A DNA stretch of 64,000 nt from Leifsonia sp. PS1209 (GTDB lineage: Bacteria; Actinomycetota; Actinomycetes; Actinomycetales; Microbacteriaceae), in NCBI RefSeq assembly GCF_012317045.1, contig NZ_CP051154.1, positions 2,356,001-2,420,000 of the forward strand, written 5' to 3'. Shown piece after piece: positions 41,795 through 50,516 of this stretch; within the stretch, counting starts at the first letter, position 1, and each line of letters opens with the position of its first letter. A program made the position numbers and the translations under genes. Under the pieces are notes generated by a model. That model was given only the letters and a program-made list of their open reading frames with translations. It ran no database searches and was not told the origin of the DNA.

Positions 41795-42511
41795 TCAGGC
41801 CTCCCCGAAACCGGTCTCGATGAGGGCAGCCAGCGCATCCACTGCGGGCACGCCGTCGTCGTCGGAGGACGCGATCTCCGCGGTCGTACCCGCCGTGAGA
41901 CCGAGCGACATGATGCCGAGCAGGCTCTTCGCATCCTTGCCGTTGACGGTGACGGACGCGCCGAAGGTGTTCGCGAGTTTCACGAACTCGGCGGCTGGCC
42001 TCGCGTGCAGCCCGTCCTTGTTGCGCAGGACGACCTCGCGCACGTAGCGGCCACCCGGTCCGGCGGATGCGGCAGCACCGGATGCGGGCGCAGCACCGGA
42101 TGCGGACGACGCCGCCTCCGCCCACGCCGACCGCGCGTCCTCCGCCGCCGCGACGACGGCGGCCAGGTCGGCGCCGCTCTCCGCGGCCACGGCCGCGGCG
42201 ACACCGCCCTCCACGAACGGCACGTCCACAACGGCCACCTGCGCGCGCTGCTCGTCGGTGAGCAGGTCGAGCACCGTCTCCGCCGTCAGCAGAGCGGAGC
42301 CGAGGTCGCTGATGACCACGACCCCCGCCCCGGCCTCGGCATCGCCGACCGCTGCGCTGACCTTCGCGAAGCTCGTCCCGATCCCGCCGTCGTCCGTCCC
42401 GCCGGCAGCGACGAACCGCACGGACGGCGCCATCTGCCCGGCCAGGGCGACGACCCCCTCCGCCAGTTGCACGCTGTGCGAGACGAACACGATCCCGACG
42501 CGCTCAGTCAT
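41795..42511 (-). CDS. dhaM: PTS-dependent dihydroxyacetone kinase, DhaM
   Basis: Phosphoryl donor subunit of the PTS-linked dihydroxyacetone kinase. It has 238 residues: an EIIA-mannose-like domain (about 1-125; active His near residue 10 in FVSHSVQLAEG), an Ala/Ser/Pro-rich linker (about 125-148), then an HPr-like domain (about 150-238; active His in KDGLHARPAAEF). There is no EI-like domain, so phosphate must come from the general PTS EI. The ATG at 42511 overlaps the dhaL stop by 8 nt. Gene order dhaK-dhaL-dhaM. Confidence 0.95.
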   Translation of the reverse strand: MTERVGIVFVSHSVQLAEGVVALAGQMAPSVRFVAAGGTDDGGIGTSFAKVSAAVGDAEAGAGVVVISDLGSALLTAETVLDLLTDEQRAQVAVVDVPFVEGGVAAAVAAESGADLAAVVAAAEDARSAWAEAASSASGAAPASGAAASAGPGGRYVREVVLRNKDGLHARPAAEFVKLANTFGASVTVNGKDAKSLLGIMSLGLTAGTTAEIASSDDDGVPAVDALAALIETGFGEA

Positions 42512-43142
42512 CGGCTGCCGCCTCCGCCGCAGCGCGCAGCAGCAGCGCGGTCGACTGCGCACCGGGGTCCCGGTGCCCCGCAGACCGCTCCCCGAGGTAG
42601 CTCGCGCGCCCCTTGCGGGCGACGAGCGGCTCGGTCGCGACGGCTCCGGCCTCTGCGGCGTCCGCCGCCTCGCGCAGGACGTCGGCGGCGGACGCCCCGG
42701 CCTCCTGCGCCGCCCTGGCCGCATCGACCGCCGGCGTCCAGGCGTCGATCATGGTCTTGTCGCCGACCTCGGCCTTGCCGCGCGACACGATGCCGTCGCG
42801 GGCGGCGGCGAGCACGGCGACGAGCGTCGCGGCGTCGATCTCCGTCGCGTCGCCGATCGGGTCCCCCGCCTTCAGGAACGCCGTGCCGTAGAGCGGGCCG
42901 GATGCGCCGCCGACGGTGGAGATGAGGGTCATGGCGATCGACCGGAACGCCGCGTTCGGCGTCGCGTCCTCCGGCAGCTTCCCGAGCGCATCCACCACGG
43001 CGTGCATACCGCGGTCCATGTTCTCGCCGTGGTCGCCGTCGCCGATCTCGCGGTCGAGCGTGTTCAGCTCGTGCTTGTGCTCGGCGATGACCGCCGCAGC
43101 GGCCGTCATCCAGGCCTTCACCCAGTTCGTGTCGAGCGCCAT
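42504..43142 (-). CDS. dhaL: Dihydroxyacetone kinase subunit DhaL
   Basis: ADP-binding subunit that passes phosphate from DhaM to dihydroxyacetone held by DhaK. It has 212 residues. Visible: the Asp-rich magnesium site REIGDGDHGENM (near residues 31-42), GGASGPLYGTAF near 79, GDKTMIDAWTP near 125 and the C-terminal GHRDPGAQS nucleotide region. It overlaps dhaM at its 3-prime end and follows dhaK by 26 bp. Confidence 0.96.
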   Translation of the reverse strand: MALDTNWVKAWMTAAAAVIAEHKHELNTLDREIGDGDHGENMDRGMHAVVDALGKLPEDATPNAAFRSIAMTLISTVGGASGPLYGTAFLKAGDPIGDATEIDAATLVAVLAAARDGIVSRGKAEVGDKTMIDAWTPAVDAARAAQEAGASAADVLREAADAAEAGAVATEPLVARKGRASYLGERSAGHRDPGAQSTALLLRAAAEAAADD

Positions 43143-43168
43143 GAGCGCCTCCTCTCCTCGTCGATTCT

Positions 43169-44170
43169 CTAGAGTCCCCAGCGGAGTGCGGCGGTGTGCA
43201 CCGGCGCATCCCAGAGGGCGGTCAGTTCGTCGTCCAGCTTCAGTACCGAGATGGATGCGCCCTGCATCTCCAACGAGGTGACCAGGCTGCCGACGAGGGA
43301 ACGGCCGAGCGTGATGCCGCGTTCGTCCAGGATCTGTGCAGCGCGCCGGAACACGATGTACAGCTCGGACAACGGGGTGCCGCCCATCCCGTTGACGAAC
43401 AGCAGCACGGAGTCGCCGGAGGAGAACGGCAGATCGTCGAGGATCGCCGCCATCATCCTGTCCACCAGGGCGTCGGCCGGCTGCACCTTCACGCGCTCGC
43501 GGCCCGGCTCGCCGTGGATGCCGACACCGAACTCGATCTCGTCGTCCGCGAGGTCGAAGCCCGGCTCTCCGGCGTGCGGCACCGTACCCGCGGAGAGCGC
43601 GAGTCCGATCGACCGGACGTTGGCGTTCACCCGCTCGGCGATGGCGGTGACCCCGGCGAGGTCGTCTCCTCTGTCGGCGGCTGCTCCGGCGATCTTCTCG
43701 ACGAGCACGGTGCCGGCCACGCCGCGGCGGCCCGCCGTGTACAGGGAGTCCTGCACGGCGACGTCGTCGTTGGTGACCACCGAGGTGACCGTGATGCCCT
43801 CCGCGGCGACCAGGTCGGCCGCCGTCTCGAAGTTCAGCACGTCCCCTGTGTAGTTCTTGACGATGTGCAGCACCCCCGCCCCGCCGTCGGCCGCCTTGGT
43901 GGCCTCGACGATCGGCATGGGCGTCGGGGAGGTGAAGACCTCGCCGGGGACGGCGGCGTCCAGCATCCCCTTGCCGACGAATCCGGCGTGGAGGGGTTCG
44001 TGACCGCTTCCGCCGCCGCTGACCAGGCCGACCTTGCCCTGCACAGGACCGTCGGCCCTGGACACGAAACGCGGGTCGTGGGACACCTTCACGATGTCCG
44101 AGTGAGCTCGGGCGAATCCGTCGAGGGATTCGTCCACGACGTCGGGTACGCCGTTGATGAGCTTCTTCAT
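43169..44170 (-). CDS. dhaK: Dihydroxyacetone kinase subunit DhaK
   Basis: Substrate-binding subunit; the ketone is held as a hemiaminal on a histidine. It has 333 residues from the ATG at 44170, preceded by GAAAGGG. Visible: VSGGGSGHEPLHAGFVGKGM (near residues 50-69), IVKNYTGDVLNFETA near 103, and His219 in FGVGIHGEPG, the covalent site. It is the first gene of dhaKLM; no DhaS/DhaR regulator is adjacent. A typical use is glycerol or dihydroxyacetone breakdown. Confidence 0.96.
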   Translation of the reverse strand: MKKLINGVPDVVDESLDGFARAHSDIVKVSHDPRFVSRADGPVQGKVGLVSGGGSGHEPLHAGFVGKGMLDAAVPGEVFTSPTPMPIVEATKAADGGAGVLHIVKNYTGDVLNFETAADLVAAEGITVTSVVTNDDVAVQDSLYTAGRRGVAGTVLVEKIAGAAADRGDDLAGVTAIAERVNANVRSIGLALSAGTVPHAGEPGFDLADDEIEFGVGIHGEPGRERVKVQPADALVDRMMAAILDDLPFSSGDSVLLFVNGMGGTPLSELYIVFRRAAQILDERGITLGRSLVGSLVTSLEMQGASISVLKLDDELTALWDAPVHTAALRWGL

Positions 44171-44190
44171 CGAAACCCTTTCCACTGCTG

Positions 44191-45240
44191 TCAGTGCGTC
44201 GCCGCTATCCATTCCTCGAGCTTCGCGGCCGCAGCCCCGGAGTCGATCGCTTCGGCGGCGATCGCCATTTGCGAACGGAACCGATCCAGGATGGCTTCCT
44301 GAACCCTCGACGGGTCGGACGCGAGCTCGTATGCCACGAGCCCTGCCGCCGCGTTGAGCAACACGATGTCGCGCACGGGGCCTGTCTCGCCCGCCAGCAC
44401 GGCACGTACGACGCCGGCGTTGTACGCGGCGTCCTTTCCGAGCAGATCGCTCATCTTCGCGCGCGGGATGCCCAGATCGCGCGGATCGATGTCGTGCTCG
44501 GTGACGAGGCCCCTGGAGACCTCCCAGACATGGCTGTGGCCGGTGGTCGACAGCTCGTCGAGGCCATCGTCACCGCGGAAGACCAGCGCCGTCGCCCCTC
44601 TGGTCTGGAAGACGCCGACGAACAGCGGAACCCGGTCGAGCGTCGCGACGCCGACGGCGGACGCTTCCGGCCTGGCCGGGTTGCAGAGCGGGCCGAGGTA
44701 GTTGAAGACGGTGGGGACGCCGAGCTGAGCGCGCACGGGCGCCGCATTGGCGAATCCGGGGTGGAAGGCGCTCGCGAAGGCGAAGGTGATCCCTGCGCGT
44801 TCGAGCACCTCGGCGACCTTCTCCGCGGGAAGCGTGAGGTCGATCCCGAGCGCCGCGAGCACGTCGGACGACCCGGAGGACGAGCTGGCCGCCCTGTTCC
44901 CGTGCTTGATCACCGGCACCCCGGCCGCGGCGGCGACGATGGATGCGGTGGTCGACACGTTCACGGTGCCGAATCTGTCGCCTCCCGTACCGACGATGTC
45001 AAGAGCCATCGGGTCGACGGGGAGGGCGACCGCGTGGTCGAGGATCGCATCCCGGAACCCGACGATCTCGTCGACGGTCTCGCCTTTCGCACGCAGCGCG
45101 ATGAGGAATCCGGCGACCTGGGCCTCCGTCGCCTCGCCGGTCATGACCTGGTCCATCGCCCACGCCGCGTCCGCCACACTGAGGTCTTCTCCGGCGAGAA
45201 GCGTGGTGAGCACGGACGACCAGGACTGCATTTCCGACAT
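44191..45240 (-). CDS. trpD: Anthranilate phosphoribosyltransferase
   Basis: Second step of tryptophan synthesis: joins anthranilate to phosphoribosyl pyrophosphate. It has 349 residues. Visible: the PRPP loop GTGGDRFGTVNVS (near residues 83-95), KHGNRAASSSSGSSDVL near 111, and the FASAFHPGFANAAPVR helix near 155. No other trp genes are present, as in several actinobacteria where trpD stands apart. A leaderless start (TAGGAT, 6 nt, ATG) supports its own promoter. The 141 bp upstream are shared with ctaE. Confidence 0.95.
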   Translation of the reverse strand: MSEMQSWSSVLTTLLAGEDLSVADAAWAMDQVMTGEATEAQVAGFLIALRAKGETVDEIVGFRDAILDHAVALPVDPMALDIVGTGGDRFGTVNVSTTASIVAAAAGVPVIKHGNRAASSSSGSSDVLAALGIDLTLPAEKVAEVLERAGITFAFASAFHPGFANAAPVRAQLGVPTVFNYLGPLCNPARPEASAVGVATLDRVPLFVGVFQTRGATALVFRGDDGLDELSTTGHSHVWEVSRGLVTEHDIDPRDLGIPRAKMSDLLGKDAAYNAGVVRAVLAGETGPVRDIVLLNAAAGLVAYELASDPSRVQEAILDRFRSQMAIAAEAIDSGAAAAKLEEWIAATH

Positions 45241-45252
45241 GTACCGATCCTA
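45241..45252 (-). promoter_or_regulatory. -10 box, leaderless start (trpD)
   Basis: TAGGAT (45252 to 45247), 6-nt spacer, ATG at 45240. Confidence 0.6.
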
Positions 45253-45297
45253 CTGAGCGGGCGACCAGGTGCGACAACCCGCGTGGAACCGGCGAAT

Positions 45298-45316
45298 TTA
45301 GGGCATCCTAACCAAA
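45298..45316. promoter_or_regulatory. DtxR/IdeR-like iron box
   Basis: TTAGGGCATCCTAACCAAA matches the 19-bp DtxR/IdeR consensus at 14 positions by eye, including both half-site cores TTAGG and CTAACC. It is 66 bp before the ctaE start and on the far side from trpD. Confidence 0.45.
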
Positions 45317-45368
45317 TTTAACCCCCATTCCGGCCTGTCGGATGAGAAAACCACGGCTTCTTTTCAGC

Positions 45369-45381
45369 CATAATGGTTACC
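45369..45381 (+). promoter_or_regulatory. -10 box, leaderless start (ctaE)
   Basis: CATAAT (45369-45374), 7-nt spacer, GTG at 45382. The ATG at 45373 lies inside the box. Confidence 0.5.
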
Positions 45382-46011
45382 GTGACGAGCACCTCAATAT
45401 CTCCTACGGCGAGTGCGCCTACGATCAACCGGCCCAATGTCGTGGCCGTCGGCACCATTGTCTGGCTGGGCAGTGAGGTCATGTTCTTCGCGGGCTTGTT
45501 CGCGATCTACTTCACCCTCAAGTCCACGTCTCCCGACCTGTGGGCGGCCGAGACGGCGCACCTCAACATCCCGTACTCGCTGACGAACACGATCATCCTG
45601 GTCGCCAGTTCGTTCACCTGCCAGTTCGGCGTGTTCGCGGCGGAGCGCCTGCAGCCGCGTGCCACCGGCTGGAGCCCGGTCAAGTGGGGCATGGTCGAGT
45701 GGTTCACGCTGTCGTACGCGCTCGGCGCGATCTTCGTCTCCGGGCAGATCCTCGAGTACGCGACGCTCGTCTCCGAGGGCATCTCCCTCAGCTCCAATGC
45801 ATACGGGTCGGCGTTCTACCTGACCACCGGCTTCCACGGTCTCCACGTCACGGGCGGCCTCATCGCGTTCCTCCTCGTCATCGGCCGCGCGTTCGCGGTC
45901 AAGACCTTCGGCCACAAGGAGGCGACGAGCGCCATCGTCGTCTCGTACTACTGGCACTTCGTCGACGTCGTGTGGATCGGACTGTTCGCGGTCATCTACA
46001 TCATCAGATAG
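45382..46011 (+). CDS. ctaE: Cytochrome c oxidase subunit III
   Basis: Subunit III of the aa3-type oxidase, a membrane protein of about 209 residues with five spans as in actinobacteria. Visible: [20 protein letters not shown] near residue 25, FSGQILEY-like [11 protein letters not shown] near 119, [19 protein letters not shown] near 150 and [14 protein letters not shown] near 190, all family blocks. The GTG at 45382 is preferred because the -10 box covers the ATG at 45373. It heads the ctaE-qcrC-qcrA-qcrB operon, typical for the obligate III-IV supercomplex of actinobacteria. Confidence 0.95.
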   Translation: MTSTSISPTASAPTINRPNVVAVGTIVWLGSEVMFFAGLFAIYFTLKSTSPDLWAAETAHLNIPYSLTNTIILVASSFTCQFGVFAAERLQPRATGWSPVKWGMVEWFTLSYALGAIFVSGQILEYATLVSEGISLSSNAYGSAFYLTTGFHGLHVTGGLIAFLLVIGRAFAVKTFGHKEATSAIVVSYYWHFVDVVWIGLFAVIYIIR

Positions 46012-46036
46012 AACAACAGGAGCTGACCCCACCACC

Positions 46037-46858
46037 ATGCGTCCGAATATCCGTACCAAGACGAAGACAGTCCGCAAGGGCGGCCGTCGTCATCCCCTCG
46101 CCACCGTCGCGCTGATCGCCGTCGGCCTCGGCCTCACCGGAGGCGCGTACGCGGCGTTCAACACGACCACCGCCTCCGCAGAGACCCAGCAGGTCCAGGC
46201 AGCGTCCCAGGACACGGTCGACCAGGGCAAGAAGCTCTTCCAGTCGAACTGCGCCACCTGCCACGGCCTCGACGCCCAGGGAACGGTCAACGCCCCGAGC
46301 CTCATCGGCGTCGGTGCGGCCTCCGTCGACTTCCAGGTCGGCACCGGCCGCATGCCGATGCAGATGCAGGGCCCGCAGGCCCCGGAGAAGCCGGTCCAGT
46401 TCACCGACGAGCAGGTCAAGCAGCTCGCGGCGTACGTCGCCTCCCTCGCTCCCGGCCCGTCCATCCCGGAGCAGAAGTACCTCGATGGCAAGGGCGACGC
46501 CGCGAACGGCGCCGAGCTCTTCCGCATCAACTGCGCGATGTGCCACAACGTGGCCGGCGCCGGTGGTGCACTCACCGAGGGCAAGTACGCTCCCCCGCTC
46601 ACCGGCGTGAGCGCCCAGCACATCTACGAGGCCATGGTCACCGGTCCGCAGAACATGCCCGTGTTCAACGACCTCAACATCACGCCCCAGGGCAAGGCCG
46701 ACATCATCACGTACCTCAAGTACATCCAGAACAACCCGTCGCCCGGCGGCTTCGAGCTCGGTTCGCTCGGCCCGGTCGCGGAGGGTCTCTTCCTCTGGAT
46801 CTTCGGACTCGGCGCCATCGTCGCGCTGACCGTCTGGATCACGGCGAAGTCGAACTAG
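46037..46858 (+). CDS. qcrC: Diheme cytochrome c, QcrC
   Basis: Cytochrome cc subunit of the bc1-aa3 supercomplex that passes electrons directly from complex III to oxidase. It has 273 residues: an N-terminal signal-anchor (about residues 22-42), two c-heme domains with Cys72-Ala-Thr-Cys-His76 and Cys166-Ala-Met-Cys-His170, and a C-terminal membrane anchor (about 248-268). It has two heme motifs as in all actinobacterial QcrC, replacing soluble cytochrome c. 39 bp before qcrA with GAAGGAG between. Confidence 0.97.
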   Translation: MRPNIRTKTKTVRKGGRRHPLATVALIAVGLGLTGGAYAAFNTTTASAETQQVQAASQDTVDQGKKLFQSNCATCHGLDAQGTVNAPSLIGVGAASVDFQVGTGRMPMQMQGPQAPEKPVQFTDEQVKQLAAYVASLAPGPSIPEQKYLDGKGDAANGAELFRINCAMCHNVAGAGGALTEGKYAPPLTGVSAQHIYEAMVTGPQNMPVFNDLNITPQGKADIITYLKYIQNNPSPGGFELGSLGPVAEGLFLWIFGLGAIVALTVWITAKSN

Positions 46859-46897
46859 CCGGTACTCGGGACATGTCACAGCGTAAGAAGGAGAACA

Positions 46898-47971
46898 ATG
46901 GCACACGACGATAACAGCGGTCACGAGCTGACCTCTGCCAGTTCGTCAGCCGTCGACGTGCACAGGACGGGCGACCCGGGAACGGCGCTGATCATCCGCG
47001 ACGAGCTGGAGAACCCCGGCTTCCCGCCGCACCGGCCACGCGTCACCGACCTCGACCCGAAGAAGGAGCGTCGGGCAGAGCGGACCGTCTACACGCTGTT
47101 CTACCTGTCGATCGTCGGAAGCGTCTGGGCCGTCGCGGCATACATGGCCTTCCCGATCAACGACAACGACCCGGGCTCCGTCCGTCTGAACAACCTGTTC
47201 ATCGGTGTCGGGATCGCGCTCGCCCTCCTCGCCATCGGTATCGGCGCCGTGCACTGGGGCAAGGCCCTCATGCACGAGAAGGAGGGCGTCGACCTCCGTC
47301 ACCCGGTCCGTGGATCGGAGACCACAACCGAGCGCGCGGCCGAGATCTTCCGCCAGGCAGACGAGGAGTCCGGCTTCAGCCGTCGCGTCCTCGTCCGCAA
47401 CAGCCTGATCGGCGCGCTCATCGCCTTCCCGCTCCCCGCCGTCGTGCTCTTCCGCGGACTCGCTCCGATGAACGAAGACCCGGTGGAGCTGCTCTCGCAG
47501 ACGATGTGGGCCAAGGGCACGCGCCTCACCCGCGACCCGTCCGGCACGCCGATCAAAGCGTCCGACGTCACGCTCGGCAGCGCCTTCCACGTCATCCCCG
47601 AGGGGCTGAACGAGAAGGAGAACCGTCTCGAGGAGAAGGCAAAGGCCGCTGTCCTCCTCATGCGCCTCAAGCCCGAAGACCTCCACGTCTCCAAGGGCCG
47701 CGAGGACTGGAACTACGACGGAATCGTCGCGTACTCCAAGATCTGCACGCACGTCGGGTGCCCCGTCGCACTCTACGAGCAGCAGACCCACCACCTTCTG
47801 TGCCCGTGCCACCAGTCGCAGTTCGACATCACGCACGAGGCCGAGGTGATCTTCGGCCCGGCCAAGCGTCCGCTGCCGCAGCTGCCGATCACCGTGGACG
47901 CCGATGGCTATCTGGTCGCTCGCAGCGACTTCACCGAGCCTGTCGGCCCGAGCTTCTGGGAGCGTCATTGA
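46898..47971 (+). CDS. qcrA: Rieske iron-sulfur protein, QcrA
   Basis: Rieske [2Fe-2S] subunit of the bc1 complex. It has 357 residues with three membrane segments (near 68-88, 100-122 and 165-187), as in actinobacteria, then the Rieske domain: Cys283-Thr-His285-x2-Cys288 and Cys302-Pro-Cys304-His305. CTHVGCPVAL and CPCHQSQFD are visible. The stop overlaps the qcrB TTG start (TTGA). Confidence 0.97.
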   Translation: MAHDDNSGHELTSASSSAVDVHRTGDPGTALIIRDELENPGFPPHRPRVTDLDPKKERRAERTVYTLFYLSIVGSVWAVAAYMAFPINDNDPGSVRLNNLFIGVGIALALLAIGIGAVHWGKALMHEKEGVDLRHPVRGSETTTERAAEIFRQADEESGFSRRVLVRNSLIGALIAFPLPAVVLFRGLAPMNEDPVELLSQTMWAKGTRLTRDPSGTPIKASDVTLGSAFHVIPEGLNEKENRLEEKAKAAVLLMRLKPEDLHVSKGREDWNYDGIVAYSKICTHVGCPVALYEQQTHHLLCPCHQSQFDITHEAEVIFGPAKRPLPQLPITVDADGYLVARSDFTEPVGPSFWERH

Positions 47972-49587
47972 GCACCACGACCGCCGCACCTGCCGCGGCA
48001 CAAGCACCGGCCAAGAAGGGCGGGTTCACGGCAGCAGCCGCGAACTACCTGGAAGACCGCACCAGCATCTCGGGCGCCGTCAAGGAGTTCGGTCGCAAGA
48101 TCTTCCCCGACCACTGGTCCTTCCTCCTCGGTGAGGTCGCCCTCTACTCGTTCATCGTCATCCTGCTCTCCGGAACGTTCCTGACGTTCTTCTTCCAGGC
48201 GTCGATGGCCGAGGTCGTCTACCACGGCTCGTACGTCCCGCTGAAGGGCGTCGAGATGTCGGCCGCGATGTCGAGCACGCTCAACATCTCGTTCGAGATC
48301 CGCGGTGGACTGCTCATGCGCCAGATCCACCACTGGGCTGCTCTGCTCTTCGTCGCCGCCATCGGCCTGCACATGCTCCGCATCTTCTTCACGGGTGCGT
48401 TCCGCAAGCCGCGCGAGCTCAACTGGGTGATCGGCTTCGTGCTCTTCATCCTCGCGATGGCAGAGGGCTTCACCGGATATTCGCTCCCCGACGACCTGCT
48501 CTCGGGCAACGGCCTCCGCATCATCGACGGTCTGATCAAGGGTCTCCCCGTGGTCGGCACCTGGATCTCATTCCTCCTCTTCGGCGGCGAGTTCCCCGGT
48601 ACGGCGATCGTCGGACGTCTGTACACGCTGCACATCCTGCTGCTGCCTGCGCTGGTGCTCGCGTTCATCGCGCTGCACCTGATGTTCGTGGTCATCCACA
48701 AGCACACCCAGTACGCGGCTCCCGGCCGCACGCAGGGCAACGTGGTCGGCTACCCGGTCCTCCCGGTCTACGCGGCCAAGGCCGGCGGATTCTTCTTCAT
48801 CGTGTTCGGTGTCGTCGCCCTCATGGCGTCGTTCTTCACCATCAACCCGATCTGGAACTACGGCCCGTACGACCCGTCACCGGTCTCCGCGGGAACGCAG
48901 CCCGACTGGTACATCGGCTTCGCCGACGGCGCTCTGCGCCTGGTGCCACCGGGCTGGGAATTCGTCTGGCTGGACCGCACCTGGTCGTTCAACATCATCG
49001 TGCCCGTCGCGATCCTGGGTCTGTTCATCGTGACCGTCCTGATCTACCCCTTCATCGAGGCGTGGATCACGGGCGACAAGCGTGAGCACCACATCCTGGA
49101 CCGTCCGCGCAACGCAGCCACCCGCACCGCCATCGGCGCGGCCGGTGTCACGTTCTACGCGGTCTTCTGGGCCGCGGCCAGCTCGGACATCATCGCGACG
49201 CACTTCAAGCTCACGATGGAGGGCGTCATCCACGCCCTGCAGGCCCTCCTCATCCTCGGCCCGATCATCGCCTACTTCGTTACGAAGCGCGTCTGCCTCG
49301 CGCTGCAGAAGAAGGACCGCTCGATCGCGCTGCACGGCTACGAGTCCGGCCGCATCGTCAAGCTCCCCGGTGGCGAGTTCATCGAGGTGCACGAGCAGCT
49401 CGACGAGTACGAGCTGTGGCGCCTGGTCAGCTTCGAGAGCTACGAGCCGCTGATGATCCGCCCGAACAGCAAGGGCAAGATCACCGTCGGCAACCGGATG
49501 CGCGCAAGCATGTCCCGCTGGTTCTTCGAGGACAGGATCGTCCCGCCCACCAAGGGCGAGCTCGAGTCCGGCCACGGACACCACTGA
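47968..49587 (+). CDS. qcrB: Cytochrome b, QcrB
   Basis: Cytochrome b subunit of the bc1 complex: quinol oxidation and two b hemes. It has 539 residues from a TTG at 47968 that overlaps the qcrA stop; the longer open frame is a qcrA shadow. Heme ligands lie in LMRQIHHWAALLFVAAIGLHMLR-type segments near residues 112-134 and in LHILLLPALVLAFIALHLMF near 222. The quinol-site motif is PDWY (GTQPDWYIGF, near 311), the actinobacterial form of PEWY. A long cytosolic C-terminus follows (about 420-539). A terminator-like hairpin is 23 nt downstream. Confidence 0.97.
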   Translation: MSTTTAAPAAAQAPAKKGGFTAAAANYLEDRTSISGAVKEFGRKIFPDHWSFLLGEVALYSFIVILLSGTFLTFFFQASMAEVVYHGSYVPLKGVEMSAAMSSTLNISFEIRGGLLMRQIHHWAALLFVAAIGLHMLRIFFTGAFRKPRELNWVIGFVLFILAMAEGFTGYSLPDDLLSGNGLRIIDGLIKGLPVVGTWISFLLFGGEFPGTAIVGRLYTLHILLLPALVLAFIALHLMFVVIHKHTQYAAPGRTQGNVVGYPVLPVYAAKAGGFFFIVFGVVALMASFFTINPIWNYGPYDPSPVSAGTQPDWYIGFADGALRLVPPGWEFVWLDRTWSFNIIVPVAILGLFIVTVLIYPFIEAWITGDKREHHILDRPRNAATRTAIGAAGVTFYAVFWAAASSDIIATHFKLTMEGVIHALQALLILGPIIAYFVTKRVCLALQKKDRSIALHGYESGRIVKLPGGEFIEVHEQLDEYELWRLVSFESYEPLMIRPNSKGKITVGNRMRASMSRWFFEDRIVPPTKGELESGHGHH

Positions 49588-49609
49588 GCCGCACCAGCTC
49601 CACCGACGT

Positions 49610-49645
49610 GAAAGCGCCGGCCGCGATCTTCGCGCCGGCGCTTTC
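49610..49645 (+). terminator. Terminator-like hairpin after qcrB
   Basis: Twelve-bp perfect stem GAAAGCGCCGGC/GCCGGCGCTTTC with an inner GCGA/TCGC stem and a single bulged base, 23 nt after the qcrB stop. No T-run beyond the stem's own CTTTC. Confidence 0.6.
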
Positions 49646-49669
49646 GCGCATCCAGACGAGAGGCCGAGA

Positions 49670-50491
49670 ATGAGCACGACCGACGGCGATCCGCTGTCCC
49701 GGCTGGCGGGCTGGCTGCGCTGTACGGTCTGCGCGGAGCCGCTGGAGCCCGCTGGACGCCTCAGGCTCGCCTGCGTGCGTGCTCATAGCTTCGACGTGAA
49801 CAAACGCGGCTACGTGACGCTCCTGCCCGCGGGAACCAAGGTGCAGGGCGACAGTGCCGCCATGCTCGACGCCCGGGATGCGGTGCTCGAGAACGACACG
49901 TACGCCGCGGTCGCCGCGGCGGTGGCGCGCGCGTCGATCGGCCCCCGCATCCTCGACGCCGGAGCGGGCACCGGCTACTACCTCCGGGCAGCGCTGGCCG
50001 AGCATCCGGAGGCGCGCGGTCTCGCGATGGATCTCTCCCCCGCCGCCGTCGCTCGCGCCGCCCGCAGCTCCGACCGGATCGACGGACTGGTCGCCGACAC
50101 CTGGCAGCCGCTCCCGGTGCGCACCGGCGCGGCCGACACGGTGCTCGACGTGTTCGCCCCGCGCAACCTGCCCGAGTTCCACCGGGTGCTCCGGCCGGGC
50201 GGCACGCTCGTCGTCGTGGTGCCCCGGGCCGATCACCTGGCCGAGCTGCGCGCCACCGGCGCCATGCTCGACGTTCCCGCCGACAAGGCGGACGACCTGA
50301 TCGCGTCCGCGGAGCCCCTGTTCGCCCTCCAGACGCGCGAACACGTGGCCCAGGCCCTGACACTCGACGACGCTCTGCGCGCGGCGCTGGTCGGCATGGG
50401 ACCCTCCGCACACCACGGGAGCGCTTCCCCCGTCGAGGACGTGGAGACGGCGACCCTCTCCGTCGACGTCCTCCGCTTCACGCGACGCTAG
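49670..50491 (+). CDS. RlmA-type rRNA (guanine-N1) methyltransferase
   Basis: SAM-dependent methyltransferase of the RlmA family (23S rRNA G745/G748 in known members; some confer tylosin-type resistance). It has 273 residues: an N-terminal zinc finger (LRCTVCAEPL near 16, then LACVRAHSFDVNKRGYVTLL near 33, with a Cys-Cys-Cys-His set), the SAM motif ILDAGAGTGYYL near 94, and LDVFAPRNLPEFHRVLRPGG near 160. The zinc finger and HSFDxxxxGYVxLL are strong family marks. The exact base modified is not readable. Start by GAGAGG 7 nt upstream of the ATG. Confidence 0.85.
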   Translation: MSTTDGDPLSRLAGWLRCTVCAEPLEPAGRLRLACVRAHSFDVNKRGYVTLLPAGTKVQGDSAAMLDARDAVLENDTYAAVAAAVARASIGPRILDAGAGTGYYLRAALAEHPEARGLAMDLSPAAVARAARSSDRIDGLVADTWQPLPVRTGAADTVLDVFAPRNLPEFHRVLRPGGTLVVVVPRADHLAELRATGAMLDVPADKADDLIASAEPLFALQTREHVAQALTLDDALRAALVGMGPSAHHGSASPVEDVETATLSVDVLRFTRR

Positions 50492-50516
50492 CCGCCGCTA
50501 GCTGCCGCTAGCTGCC
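50487..50516. repeat. 10-bp tandem repeat holding two stop codons
   Basis: Three units of GCTAGC(C/T)GCC (50487, 50497, 50507) and a partial fourth. The first supplies the TAG of the methyltransferase gene; the third, read on the minus strand, supplies the TAG of the DUF6194 gene. Confidence 0.8.
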
